Translations under genes and position numbers: made by a program
Shown here: in pieces, positions 20,268 to 28,777 of the stretch
Position numbering within the stretch: the stretch's first letter is position 1
Layout: each line of letters starts with the position of its first letter
The notes under the pieces: model-generated
The model's database searches: none
What the model was told of the DNA's origin: nothing
The model's input: only the letters and a program-made list of their open reading frames with translations
Assembly: GCF_024753145.1 (NCBI RefSeq)
Contig: NZ_JANUGU010000005.1
Coordinates: 1-64,000 of the forward strand
Origin: Massilia terrae
GTDB lineage: Bacteria; Pseudomonadota; Gammaproteobacteria; Burkholderiales; Burkholderiaceae_D
Direction of reading: 5' to 3'
DNA: 64,000 bases

Positions 20268-20370
20268 TGGGGTCAGGTCGTCCAATGAATCAAGTTTGCG
20301 AAACAGGAACTCTTTTGCGACGGCGCCCTGGTTGGGATGCAATCTTGAGTCATTGGACGACCTGACCCCG
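20268..20370. repeat. Palindromic MITE-like element with ~27-bp inverted ends
   Basis: GGGGTCAGGTCGTCCAATGA at 20269-20288 is repeated exactly in inverse at 20350-20369. Beyond one mismatch the match continues for five more bases (TCAAG). The ~50-base core is non-coding. The whole unit is about 100 bases and sits between a gene stop and a terminator-like hairpin. It resembles a small non-autonomous mobile element or a large REP/BIME-type unit; no transposase is nearby. Confidence 0.75.
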
Positions 20371-20375
20371 AACCG

Positions 20376-20413
20376 CTCGTCGTCCCGGGCCTGCGCCGGG
20401 ACGACGAGTTTTT
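20376..20413 (+). terminator. REP-like hairpin acting as terminator downstream of the rhodanese gene
   Basis: CTCGTCGTCCCGG pairs perfectly with CCGGGACGACGAG (13 bp, 7-base loop) and is followed on the plus strand by five T. The stem sequence belongs to the dispersed REP-like family, so this copy appears to serve as a terminator. Confidence 0.7.
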
Positions 20414-20437
20414 GCTGCGTTTCTTATGCTGCAGGTT

Positions 20438-22393
20438 TTAATGCTGCGGCATCACCAGCACTTCCAGCCCCGATGGCGTCTGCGCCGCGTGGTAGACGCG
20501 CTGGGTCGCTTTCCTGAAGTCCTCCGCCTTGGCCTTCGGGATCGAGACGAAGGTCTGCGGATTCAAATCCACCAGCGGGAACCATGAACTCTGCACTTGC
20601 ACCATGATGCGGTGGCCGCGGCGGAAGGTGTGGTTCACGTTGCCGATGTCGTAGCCGATCTCCTCCACCTTCCCGGGCGTGAACGGCTCGGGCTTCTCGA
20701 AGCTGTGGCGGAATTTGCCGCGCAGCGGATTGCCGCGCACCAGCTGCTGGTAGCCGCCCATTTCCAGTGACGGCGGCGGCACGTCGCGGCCGCGCGTGCG
20801 CTCCTCGCCGCCCGGGTAATCCTGCGGATACACGTCGATCAGCTTCACCACCCAGTCGGCGTCGGTGCCGGTGGTCGACACGAACAGCTTCGGCTTCACC
20901 GGGCCAGCGACGGTCACGTCCTCTTCCAGCACATCGCTCTGGTACACCAGCACGTCCGGACGCTTGGCCGCAAAGCGCTGGTCCGACACCATGAACTCCT
21001 GCGGCACGCCAGTGGTCGGGTAGCCGACGTAAGGCACCGGATGCTTCGGATCCGACACGTACTCGTCGTAAGCGCCGCCGCCGGCCGGCTGCTGCCATGA
21101 CAGCTTGCCGTCCGCGCCGAAATACAGCGTGCGCGCCTTGGCCTGCACCGGTGGCCATGCGCTGTACTGGCGCCAGACGTTGGTGCCGGTCTCGAAGGCA
21201 TTCACTTCGGCGATCTGCTTCGCCGGCTTCACGCCCTTCAGGTGCTCCTCGAAGAAGGGGAACTGGAGCTGCGTGCGGAAGTACTGCGAGGTCGCGCTGT
21301 CGAAGTTCACATAGCCCAGGCTCTTGCCGTCGCCGCGCGCCCAGCCGCCATGCACCCACGGCCCCATCACCAGGCCGCTGAAGGTCGCCGGGTTGTTCTT
21401 CTTGACCGCGTTGTAGATGCCGAACGGGCCTTGCGGATCCTCGGCGTCGAACCAGCCGCCCACGGTCAGCACCGCCGCCTTCACGTTCTTCATGTGCGCC
21501 GCCACGTTGCGCGACTGCCAGAACTGGTCATAGGTGTCGTGCTCGATGGTCGGCACCAGCAGCGTGCGCTGCTTGTCGGTCATCGTGGCGAGGATGTCCT
21601 GCATGGTCAGCTTCTGCAGGAAGAAGTCGTAGGCGTCGGTGGTGCCGTACTCGAAGCGCGACCAGGTCTTCGGCAGCGGCGTCGGATTCTCGGCCACCGT
21701 GAACGAGGCGTAAAAGCCGAAGTTCGCGGCCAGCATGAAGGCGCCGCCGTGGTAGGAGTCGTCGCCCATGAACAGGTCGGTCACCGGCGCCTGCGGGGAG
21801 GCGGCCTTGATCGCCGGGTGCGAGTCGATGATGCTGGCCGCGGTGTAGAAGCCCGGGTAGCTGATGCCGTAGATGCCGACCTTGCCGTTGTTGTTGGGGA
21901 CGTGCTTGAGCAGCCACTCGACGGTGTCGTACATGTCCTGGCTCTCGATGCCCTCGCCTTTTTGCAGGTTCGCGTTCACGGCCGGCGTCGCCTCGATCCA
22001 CTTCCCTTCCGACATGTAGCGGCCGCGCACGTCCTGCTGCACGAAGATGTAGCCGGCGTCCTCGAATTCCTTCGACGGTCCCAGCGAGGGCGGATACCAG
22101 TCTTCGCCGTAGCGCAGTTCGCCTTCCGCGTGCACGCCGGCGCTGTAGGGCGTGCGGCTCATCAGGAAGGGATAGGGCTTGCTGCTGTCCTTCGGCACGT
22201 AGACCACGGTGAACAGGCGCGTGCCGTCGCGCATCGGGATGCGGTATTCGTACTTGGTATAGCGCTCGCGCACGCCCGGCTTGGCCGGGGCGGCGGCATC
22301 GGCGTGGCTGGCTTCGAACCCGAGCGCGTGGGTGGCGCCGGCGCCGAAAGCCAGGGTAAGGCTGACGGCGAGAATGGGGAGCAGGCGGGGCAT
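20438..22393 (-). CDS. Secreted CocE/NonD-family hydrolase
   Basis: This 651-aa alpha/beta hydrolase belongs to the X-Pro dipeptidyl-peptidase/cocaine-esterase class. A signal peptide covers residues 1-24. The nucleophile elbow is GISYPG with Ser178, preceded by the FVQQDVRGRYMSEG segment typical of the family. The C-terminal third (EGRD-like RTRGRDVPPPSLEMGG onward) is the PepX_C jelly roll. Ester or acyl-peptide substrates are possible; the natural one is unknown. The ATG at 22393 has AGAGGA 5 bases upstream; the frame's earlier start would mask the signal peptide. Confidence 0.9.
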   Translation of the reverse strand: MPRLLPILAVSLTLAFGAGATHALGFEASHADAAAPAKPGVRERYTKYEYRIPMRDGTRLFTVVYVPKDSSKPYPFLMSRTPYSAGVHAEGELRYGEDWYPPSLGPSKEFEDAGYIFVQQDVRGRYMSEGKWIEATPAVNANLQKGEGIESQDMYDTVEWLLKHVPNNNGKVGIYGISYPGFYTAASIIDSHPAIKAASPQAPVTDLFMGDDSYHGGAFMLAANFGFYASFTVAENPTPLPKTWSRFEYGTTDAYDFFLQKLTMQDILATMTDKQRTLLVPTIEHDTYDQFWQSRNVAAHMKNVKAAVLTVGGWFDAEDPQGPFGIYNAVKKNNPATFSGLVMGPWVHGGWARGDGKSLGYVNFDSATSQYFRTQLQFPFFEEHLKGVKPAKQIAEVNAFETGTNVWRQYSAWPPVQAKARTLYFGADGKLSWQQPAGGGAYDEYVSDPKHPVPYVGYPTTGVPQEFMVSDQRFAAKRPDVLVYQSDVLEEDVTVAGPVKPKLFVSTTGTDADWVVKLIDVYPQDYPGGEERTRGRDVPPPSLEMGGYQQLVRGNPLRGKFRHSFEKPEPFTPGKVEEIGYDIGNVNHTFRRGHRIMVQVQSSWFPLVDLNPQTFVSIPKAKAEDFRKATQRVYHAAQTPSGLEVLVMPQH

Positions 22394-22546
22394 CGTTTCC
22401 TCTGGTTGGGAGCAAAACGGCCAGTTTAAATCCAATCGGCAATAAATGGTGTATTGGCAACATCGAAAAGTCGTCGGATTTTTACAAGCGGCGGGCGGGC
22501 CTGCGTCGCTACGATGCGCTCACTGAAACCGCCACTGGAGGTCACC

Positions 22547-23764
22547 ATGTTTGACGTTGTCATCGTCGGCGCGCGCTGCGCCGGCGCCGGCCTGGCCTTG
22601 CTGCTGGCGCGCCGCGGCATGCGGGTCGCCCTGCTCGACCGCGACGAGTTCCCGAGCGATACCCTGTCCGGCCACTACCTGCACCAGTCCGCGGTCGCGC
22701 GGCTGGCCGGCTGGGGCCTGCGCGCCGGCCTCGACCAGCTGGGTTGCCCTGCCCTGCCTTCGATGCTGCTCGACCTCGATGGCGTCGAGCTGGCCGGATC
22801 CGCGCTGCCGGTGAATGGCGAGCACCTGGCCTACTGCCCACGGCGCTACGCCTTCGACGCGTGGCTGCTCGAAGAGGCGCGCGCGGCGGGAGCGGAGATC
22901 CACACCGGCGTGCGCGTCGACGGCTTGCTGTACGAGGACGAGCGCGTCGCCGGCGTGGCCGCGCGCAGCCGCGCGGGCACGCGGATGGAATGGCCGGCGC
23001 GGCTGGTGGTCGGCGCCGACGGCATGCAGTCCACGGTGGCGCGGCTGGCCGGCGCGCGCATGGCCGACCTGCGGCCTTCGTATGCCTGCGCCTACTACGC
23101 CTATTGGGAAGGGCTGGACCTGGGCCGCGCGGAACTCTACCTGCGCGGCGACGGCGTGCGCCGCTTCGCGGTGGCGGTGCCGACCAACGATGGCGCCACC
23201 ACCGTCTGCGTGGCCTGGCCGGCCGAGGAGCACGAGCGCCTGCGCGGCGACCTCGATGGCGCCTACCACGCCGCTCTGCGCGCCCTGCCGCTGGGCGACA
23301 AGCTGGATGGCGCGCGCAGGCTGGACCGGCTGCAGGGCTGCATCAAGAACCCCAACTTCGTGCGCCAGTCGGCGGGCCCGGGCTGGGCGCTGGTCGGCGA
23401 TGCCGGCTACCACAAGGACCCGATCACCGCGCAGGGCATGGCCGACGCGCTGCGCGACGCCGAACTGCTGGCCGATGCGATCGCGCTGGCCGACGGCAGC
23501 GCGCTGGACCCCGCCAGCAGCACCTACGAGGCGGCGCGCAACCGCATGCTCGGCCCCCTGTTCGACTACACCTGCGCCCTCGCCCAGCTGCGCAGCCCGC
23601 CGCCGGAGATGCGCGCGCTGGCGCAGGCCATGCAGCACCAGCCGCAGGCGCTGGCGCGCTTCTTCGGCATCATGGCCGGCTCGTTCGAACTGCCGGCCTT
23701 CTTCGATCCGGCACACGTGGCTGCGATCATGGACGGCAGCCTGGAAACGGCGGGCGCCCCGTGA
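22547..23764 (+). CDS. FAD-dependent oxidoreductase/monooxygenase
   Basis: This 405-aa flavoprotein belongs to the class A monooxygenase/geranylgeranyl-reductase superfamily. It has the N-terminal FAD fold VVIVGARCAGAGLALLLARR and an RYAFDAWLLEEARAAGAEI segment. The second FAD motif is LVGDAGYHKDPITAQGMADA, with the GD that contacts FAD ribose. There is no signal peptide. The ATG has GGAGG 6 bases upstream. An AraC-family regulator gene follows 34 bases later on the same strand and may control it. The substrate is unknown. Confidence 0.87.
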   Translation: MFDVVIVGARCAGAGLALLLARRGMRVALLDRDEFPSDTLSGHYLHQSAVARLAGWGLRAGLDQLGCPALPSMLLDLDGVELAGSALPVNGEHLAYCPRRYAFDAWLLEEARAAGAEIHTGVRVDGLLYEDERVAGVAARSRAGTRMEWPARLVVGADGMQSTVARLAGARMADLRPSYACAYYAYWEGLDLGRAELYLRGDGVRRFAVAVPTNDGATTVCVAWPAEEHERLRGDLDGAYHAALRALPLGDKLDGARRLDRLQGCIKNPNFVRQSAGPGWALVGDAGYHKDPITAQGMADALRDAELLADAIALADGSALDPASSTYEAARNRMLGPLFDYTCALAQLRSPPPEMRALAQAMQHQPQALARFFGIMAGSFELPAFFDPAHVAAIMDGSLETAGAP

Positions 23765-23798
23765 AAACGTCTACAATTGGTCGATGAAGGGAGGCGAC

Positions 23799-24605
23799 AT
23801 GCAGGTGCGACGCTACATGCCGGGACAGCAGTTCGACGACGCGGTCGAGGCATACACGCTGCTCGAGATGGACCAGCACACGGTGGCGCAGCCGCTGCGC
23901 ATGCTGCCGCCGCTGTCGATCTCCCTGTGCCTGCACTACGGCGGCCAAGTTGTCGCCGGCTACCGCAGCGAACTGGCGACCGTCGGCAGCGCGCTGACCG
24001 GCATGCACACGGCCCCGCGCACCTACGCCACGCATGGCAAGGTCGGGATCGTGCTGGTGACCTTTCGCGCCGGCGCCATCGGCCAGTTCTTCCGCCTCGA
24101 CGCCGACGAACTGCTGCACCTGAACGTCGACCTGGCGGACCTGCTGCCGGCGGGCGAACGCGAACGTATCGAAGAAGCGCTGGCCGGGGCGCCGGACGAC
24201 GGCGCGCGCGTGGCGCAGGTCGAGCGCTTCCTCGCGCGCATCCGCACCGGCATGCAGGCAGACCAGCTGGCGCGGCGCGCGGCGGCCATGATCGCGCAGC
24301 GCGGCGGCGAGGTGTCGATCGCGCGCCTGGCGGCCGCCCACCACCTCAGCGAGCGCCAGCTCGAACGCCGCTTCACGCGCGCGATCGGCATCACGCCAAA
24401 AAAATATGCGCGGCTGGCGCGCTTTCATCGCATGGTGGGGCAGATCGGCAAGGCCGGCTCGATCGCCGAGCTGGCCGCGGAGTGCGGCTACTACGACCAG
24501 AGCCACCTGGTGAAGGACTGCCGCCAGTTCAGCGGCGGCGTGGCCGAGCTGCTGCCGCACAGCGGCGTCACGGACCTGATCTTCGGCGAGACGTCCAGCC
24601 GCTAA
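23799..24605 (+). CDS. AraC-family transcriptional regulator
   Basis: This 268-aa protein has an unassigned N-terminal sensor domain (residues 1-150). A C-terminal pair of helix-turn-helix motifs follows at about 170-255 (VSIARLAAAHHLSERQLERR; SIAELAAECGYYDQSHLVKD), with the PKKYARLARF linker typical of AraC proteins. GGGAGG lies 4 bases before the chosen ATG; another in-frame ATG is 15 bases upstream. It probably regulates the adjacent flavoprotein gene. Its end is 2 bases from the convergent udk stop. Confidence 0.9.
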   Translation: MQVRRYMPGQQFDDAVEAYTLLEMDQHTVAQPLRMLPPLSISLCLHYGGQVVAGYRSELATVGSALTGMHTAPRTYATHGKVGIVLVTFRAGAIGQFFRLDADELLHLNVDLADLLPAGERERIEEALAGAPDDGARVAQVERFLARIRTGMQADQLARRAAAMIAQRGGEVSIARLAAAHHLSERQLERRFTRAIGITPKKYARLARFHRMVGQIGKAGSIAELAAECGYYDQSHLVKDCRQFSGGVAELLPHSGVTDLIFGETSSR

Positions 24606-24607
24606 GA

Positions 24608-25249
24608 TCAGGGCCGCTCCAGCTTACCGATGACGCTCGCCACCTTGGTGGTGATGACATCGACTGCCGGACCATTTGCGCCGTGGGGCAAGATGACATC
24701 GGCATGGCGCTTGGTCGGCTCGATGAATTGCTTGTGCATCGGGCGCACCGTTTCCAGGTATTGGCCGACGATGCTCTCCACCGTGCGGCCGCGTTCCACG
24801 ATATCCCTTTGCATCCGGCGGATGAAGCGGACGTCGGGTGCGGTGTCGACAAAAATCTTCAGCGACATCATTTTGCGCAAGTCGGCGTCATACAAGGCGA
24901 ACAGGCCTTCGATCACGATGACCGGGGCCGGCTTGACCGGAATGGTCTTGTCGGAGCGGTTGTCGATCGTAAAATCGTACTCCGGCATCTCGATCGTTTC
25001 GCCATTGCGCAAGGCGCGCACGTGCTGCACCAGCAGCGGCCAGTCGAAAGCCTGCGGATGGTCGTAGTTCTGCTTCCGGCGCACTTCAGGACTGAGGTCC
25101 GACTGGTCGCGGTAGTAATCGTCCTGCATCACGACCGAGACCATATCGGTTCCGAACGATGCCAGTACCTGCTGGGTCACCGTTGACTTGCCACTGCCAC
25201 TTCCGCCAGCGACGCCAATGACAAACGGAAGGGTGGTAATCGTATTCAT
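24608..25249 (-). CDS. udk: Uridine kinase
   Basis: This 213-aa P-loop kinase phosphorylates uridine and cytidine in pyrimidine salvage. Walker A is GVAGGSGSGKST near residue 13. Family motifs include VVMQDDYYRDQSDLSPE, NYDHPQAFDWPLL, VIVIEGLFALYDADLR and RRMQRDIVERGRT. Length is standard. The upstream region on the same strand is the decayed toxin-antitoxin locus, so the present udk promoter must lie in or beyond that debris. Confidence 0.96.
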   Translation of the reverse strand: MNTITTLPFVIGVAGGSGSGKSTVTQQVLASFGTDMVSVVMQDDYYRDQSDLSPEVRRKQNYDHPQAFDWPLLVQHVRALRNGETIEMPEYDFTIDNRSDKTIPVKPAPVIVIEGLFALYDADLRKMMSLKIFVDTAPDVRFIRRMQRDIVERGRTVESIVGQYLETVRPMHKQFIEPTKRHADVILPHGANGPAVDVITTKVASVIGKLERP

Positions 25250-25273
25250 CCCGATATGATACCGGAGCAGCGG

Positions 25274-25354
25274 CTAAACTGAGCAGACGCCGGCGCCCGC
25301 CATGTCATCCGCCCGGCAGCCGGGAGTGTCGCTTGCGATTCGCCAGAGCTTCAC
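25274..25354 (-). pseudogene. Truncated RES-domain toxin remnant
   Basis: Reading from a GTG that overlaps the antitoxin stop (GTGA), the minus strand encodes 26 residues beginning VKLWRIASDTPGCRADDM and then stops. This matches the N-terminus of RES-family NAD+-degrading toxins (LWRIxxDTPxYxADDxxGxGA, followed in intact members by the GGRWN motif). Everything after the first ~22 residues is gone, including all catalytic residues, so it cannot be active. The identification rests on a short match but is strengthened by the linked antitoxin remnant. Confidence 0.7.
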
Positions 25355-25661
25355 GCATACGCTCCCGTTTGCATCATCGAGAGCAAGCGCGACACCATCT
25401 CCTGCCCCTCGATCGTGACCATGTAATCGGCCGGGCGTTTGCCTTGCGCGTTACGGTGGCCTGGGCGATCCCGAACATTCGAAAAAACCGGTCCTGCGGA
25501 ATGCCGAGGTCGGCAGCGAATGCTTTCAATTCGATAGCACCCACGCCAGCACGGATGAGCTCGATGCGATCGTTTGGCGAGGATTCATACAGGGCACGAA
25601 AATCGCGCAACTTCAGCCGTTTGTCCCGGCGCTTTAGCACCGATTCTTTTGACCTCTTCAT
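25351..25661 (-). pseudogene. Disrupted Xre/MbcA/ParS-type antitoxin (DUF2384), internal deletion and frameshift
   Basis: The first ~75 codons (from MKRSKESVLKRR) match the N-terminal helix-turn-helix part of RES-partner antitoxins (DRIELIRAGVGAIELKAF; FFRMFGIAQATVTRKAN). The frame then runs into non-family sequence and stops at 25374. In the +2 frame from the same point the sequence resumes as RPADYMVTIEGQEMVSRLLS and ends MQTGAYA, the family C-terminus. About 50 codons of the middle of the toxin-binding domain are missing. The gene is a relic of a RES-Xre toxin-antitoxin pair. Confidence 0.82.
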
Positions 25662-25733
25662 GCCGCGCCTCCAACGAGCCAGTGCTCATATGAGCAGGGA
25701 TGCCAGGCCAAATGAGCATCTCTTGCAAGCCGC

Positions 25734-26795
25734 TTACTGCCCGAGGATCGCCGCCAACGCACTGCACAGCTGCCCGCATTCCTCGTCGGTGCCGATGCTG
25801 ATGCGCAGGTGGTTCTCGGTTTCCGGCGCCTTCAGGTGGCGGACCAGGATCGCGCGTTCACGCAGTGCCTGCGCCAGCTCGTCCGCACGGCGCGACGGAT
25901 GGCGCACGAACAGGAAGTTGGTGGCCGACGGCAGCACCTCGAAGCCGAGCGCGCGCAAGCCTTCCGCCAGATGCTCGCGCGTCGCGATCAGTTGCAGGCG
26001 CTTTTCCTGGAAATAGTCCTCGTCTTCCAGCGACGCCACCGCGCCGGCGATGGCGAGCCGGCCGAGCGGATAGGAATTGAAACTGTCCTTGACCCGTTCC
26101 AAGCCCTCGATCAGATGGCGCTGGCCGAACGCGCAGCCGACGCGCAAGCCGGCCAACGCGCGCGACTTCGAGAAGGTGTGCACTACCAGCAGGTTCGGAT
26201 ACTTGCGGACCAGCGAGACCGCGGACTGCGCGCCAAAGTCGACATAGGCCTCGTCGACCAGCACCACGCGGTCCGGCTGCGCGCGCAGGATCTGTTCCAC
26301 CTCGTCCAGCGACAGTGCGATACCGGTGGGCGCATTCGGATTGGCGAACACGACGCCGCCGCACGGACCGGTGTAATTGGCCGGATCGATGCGCATGCCT
26401 TCGTCCAGCGGCACGAGATTGGCCTGGATGCCGTACAGGCGGCAGTACACCTTGTAGAAGCTGTAGCTGACGGTCGGCATCAGGATCGGCGCATCCTGCA
26501 TGAAGAAGGCGTTGAACGCGTGGGCCAGGACCTCGTCGGAGCCGTTACCGACAAACACCTCGTTGGGCGCCACGTCATGATAGGCGGCGAGCGCCTGCGT
26601 CAGCCGGGTGGACTGCGGATCGGGATACAGGCGCAGCCGCTCGTCGGCTTCGGCCTGCAGCGCCAGAATCACCTTGGGTGACGGCGGATACGGGTTTTCG
26701 TTGGTGTTCAGCTTGATCAGGCGCTCGATCCGCGGCTGCTCGCCGGGAACATAGGGCGTCAGCTTGCCGAGGTGAGGACTCCAGAATGTGGACAT
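25734..26795 (-). CDS. hisC: Histidinol-phosphate aminotransferase
   Basis: This 353-aa PLP enzyme converts imidazole-acetol phosphate plus glutamate to histidinol phosphate in histidine synthesis. Family motifs are KLNTNENPYPPSP, NGSDEVLAHAFNAFF, FANPNAPTG, VDEAYVDFG and the PLP lysine in HTFSKSRALAGLRVG. The ATG at 26795 starts MSTFWSPHLG, typical for the family; a TTG 39 bases upstream has no ribosome site. It stands apart from other his genes, as a second-copy or orphan hisC often does. Confidence 0.94.
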   Translation of the reverse strand: MSTFWSPHLGKLTPYVPGEQPRIERLIKLNTNENPYPPSPKVILALQAEADERLRLYPDPQSTRLTQALAAYHDVAPNEVFVGNGSDEVLAHAFNAFFMQDAPILMPTVSYSFYKVYCRLYGIQANLVPLDEGMRIDPANYTGPCGGVVFANPNAPTGIALSLDEVEQILRAQPDRVVLVDEAYVDFGAQSAVSLVRKYPNLLVVHTFSKSRALAGLRVGCAFGQRHLIEGLERVKDSFNSYPLGRLAIAGAVASLEDEDYFQEKRLQLIATREHLAEGLRALGFEVLPSATNFLFVRHPSRRADELAQALRERAILVRHLKAPETENHLRISIGTDEECGQLCSALAAILGQ

Positions 26796-26874
26796 TGGGG
26801 CGCAGAATGGTTGAAGAATCGGAGGAATCTTCAACTATAACAGCGTTGGCACGTCCCTCGCTGAGCGTAGATGC

Positions 26875-27411
26875 TTACGGCTTTCGTCCCTGCACATGCT
26901 GTACGACACAATCAAGCGCTTCAGTGATCGCCGTACGAAACGCAGGCTTCTCTTCAATCGCGCTCTGCTCAATCCCTGAACCGATGACCGGTATGCGAAT
27001 GCACGCACCAGGAATCAGGTCTGCTGCCATGGTGCGCAAGGTCTCCTTCAATGCCTCATCCGCGTGGTGGGACTGATAGGAAGGATTGAAGACCGCAACC
27101 GGCTTATAGGCGAAGCCGGGATGGCTCACGAGCCAATCCAGCGTGTTCTTGATCGTCCCGGTGACGCCGTGCGCATATTCCGGACTGGCTATCAGGATCG
27201 CGTCTGCCCCGGTAATCAGGTCGCGCAATTCCTGCACACCTTGTGGCGGATTGGCATCCAGATCAGGATTGAAAAGCGGCCAGCTTTTATGTCCCTCGTA
27301 CACCTGAACATTGACGCTTTGTGGAGCAAGTGCCTGCGCTGCCAGAAGAAGTGCTGAACTCCAGGAGTTTGCTCTTTGACTTCCCGATAATGCCAGTAGC
27401 TGTAACTGCAT
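26875..27411 (-). CDS. NADPH-dependent FMN reductase-family protein
   Basis: This 178-aa flavodoxin-fold reductase has LALSGSQRANSWSSALL at the N-terminus (phosphate-binding loop). It also has LIASPEYAHGVTGTIKNTLD and DWLVSHPGFAYKPVAVFNPS, the standard PF03358 motifs. Members reduce FMN, quinones or metals such as chromate; the specific substrate is not evident. It lies between hisC and the TAXI gene on the same strand. Confidence 0.9.
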   Translation of the reverse strand: MQLQLLALSGSQRANSWSSALLLAAQALAPQSVNVQVYEGHKSWPLFNPDLDANPPQGVQELRDLITGADAILIASPEYAHGVTGTIKNTLDWLVSHPGFAYKPVAVFNPSYQSHHADEALKETLRTMAADLIPGACIRIPVIGSGIEQSAIEEKPAFRTAITEALDCVVQHVQGRKP

Positions 27412-27426
27412 GTGATAAGACGATCT

Positions 27427-28764
27427 TCAGGCGCCGGCGGCGGCGCGCACGCGCTGTCGCACGAAGTTGATGTGGCTGCGCAGCTCGTACAGCTGGTCGG
27501 CGAAGGCCAGAGGCACCGAGGTCTGGTTGACGCGCCGCTCGATGTCGTCGAGACGGCGCAGCAGGTTGGGCAGCACGGCCTCCTCGCCGCGGTGCGCCTC
27601 GAGCTCCTGCTCCACCGCGCGCAGCTGCCCATACCAGCGGTACACGCGCGAACGGATGCGCCACACGTACACCGGCGGCACCACCTTCGACAGCGGGATC
27701 AGCAGCGCCAGCAACGGCACCAGCACCACCCACATGCGCTCGAACAGGTTGGCCAGCCAGAAGCGCATGTAGCGCTGCAGGAATGGCGGGCCGTCGCGAT
27801 AGAAGCGCGCCGCCTCGTGCGCCACAGGGATCTCGCTGTAGCGCGGCGTCGGGAACTGGCCCTGCTGCTGGAACCAGCCGGCGCCGCCGTGGATGTCGGT
27901 GGCGGCTTGCACGAACAGGTCGATCAGGGCCGGATGCAGGTCGTCGCGCGCGACCAGGGTGGCGGTCGGCGCGATCAGCTGGTAGTCGCGCGCCGGGATG
28001 TCGCGCCCGAGGTCGACGATCCCGCGCGGCAGCACCACGTGGGTCAGGAACGGCAGGCGTCGCGTGTAGGCCTCGGCCTGGGTGAAGTCGAACAGCTTGA
28101 TGCCGGGCGTCTGCAGCAGCATCTGGATCAGCGGCGCTTCGGGCGCGGAGCTGAACACGAGGCCGTCGATGCTGCCGTCCAGCAGCGCCATCGTGGCCGG
28201 GGTGTTTTCCAGCGCGCTGATCTTCAGTTCGTTCGGCTCGACGCCGTTCACGTCCAGCACCTGCTTGAACAGGCGCGGCACGCCGGTGCCTTCCGGGCCG
28301 AGGTTGATGCGCAGGCCGCGCAGCTGGGTGAGATTGTCGACCTTGACCGAGTCGCGCAGGAACAGCCACACCGGCTCGGTGAACAGGCTGCCCAATGAGA
28401 CCAGGCCGCGGTGCTGGGCCTGGGTCTCGTTGGTCGAGCCGCTTTGCACGAAGGCGATGTCGACCTTGCCGTCGACCAGGCGCTGCAGGTTGTCCTGCGA
28501 GCCGAGCGAGGGCACCAGCGTGACCTTGATGTCGTTCTTCGCCAGCGCCTTGGCGTACTGGCGGCCGAACTCTTCGTAGGCGCTGTTTTCCTGGCCGGTG
28601 GCCAGCACCACCTTGCGCGGCGGCGCGGGGTCGACCAGCAGCCAGGCCGCGACGCAGGCGATGATCACCAGCGCCACGGTCGGACCGAGGGCCACCAGCA
28701 GGTCGCGCAGCGACAGCGTGCTGAATTTGCGCACGTTGCTGATCACGCGCCGCATCGGCTGCAT
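27427..28764 (-). CDS. TAXI-family TRAP-type solute-binding protein with extra membrane segments
   Basis: This 445-aa protein has an N-terminal membrane anchor (residues ~24-44). A TAXI substrate-binding domain spans ~50-330 (VVLATGQENSAYEEFGRQYA; VDIAFVQSGSTNETQAQHRG; LRINLGPEGTGVPRL). A second hydrophobic segment lies near 340-365 (WVVLVPLLALLIPL), with a cytosolic coiled-coil tail after it. TAXI proteins normally feed TRAP transporters, but no TRAP membrane subunit is encoded nearby. It starts 13 bases after the penicillin-binding protein gene. Its ligand and role are unknown. Confidence 0.88.
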   Translation of the reverse strand: MQPMRRVISNVRKFSTLSLRDLLVALGPTVALVIIACVAAWLLVDPAPPRKVVLATGQENSAYEEFGRQYAKALAKNDIKVTLVPSLGSQDNLQRLVDGKVDIAFVQSGSTNETQAQHRGLVSLGSLFTEPVWLFLRDSVKVDNLTQLRGLRINLGPEGTGVPRLFKQVLDVNGVEPNELKISALENTPATMALLDGSIDGLVFSSAPEAPLIQMLLQTPGIKLFDFTQAEAYTRRLPFLTHVVLPRGIVDLGRDIPARDYQLIAPTATLVARDDLHPALIDLFVQAATDIHGGAGWFQQQGQFPTPRYSEIPVAHEAARFYRDGPPFLQRYMRFWLANLFERMWVVLVPLLALLIPLSKVVPPVYVWRIRSRVYRWYGQLRAVEQELEAHRGEEAVLPNLLRRLDDIERRVNQTSVPLAFADQLYELRSHINFVRQRVRAAAGA

Positions 28765-28777
28765 CGGCGCGCGCTAA

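Noticed and set aside
27427..28764. TAXI protein considered as part of a complete TRAP transporter
   Set aside because: No DctM/DctQ-type membrane subunit is present on either side.
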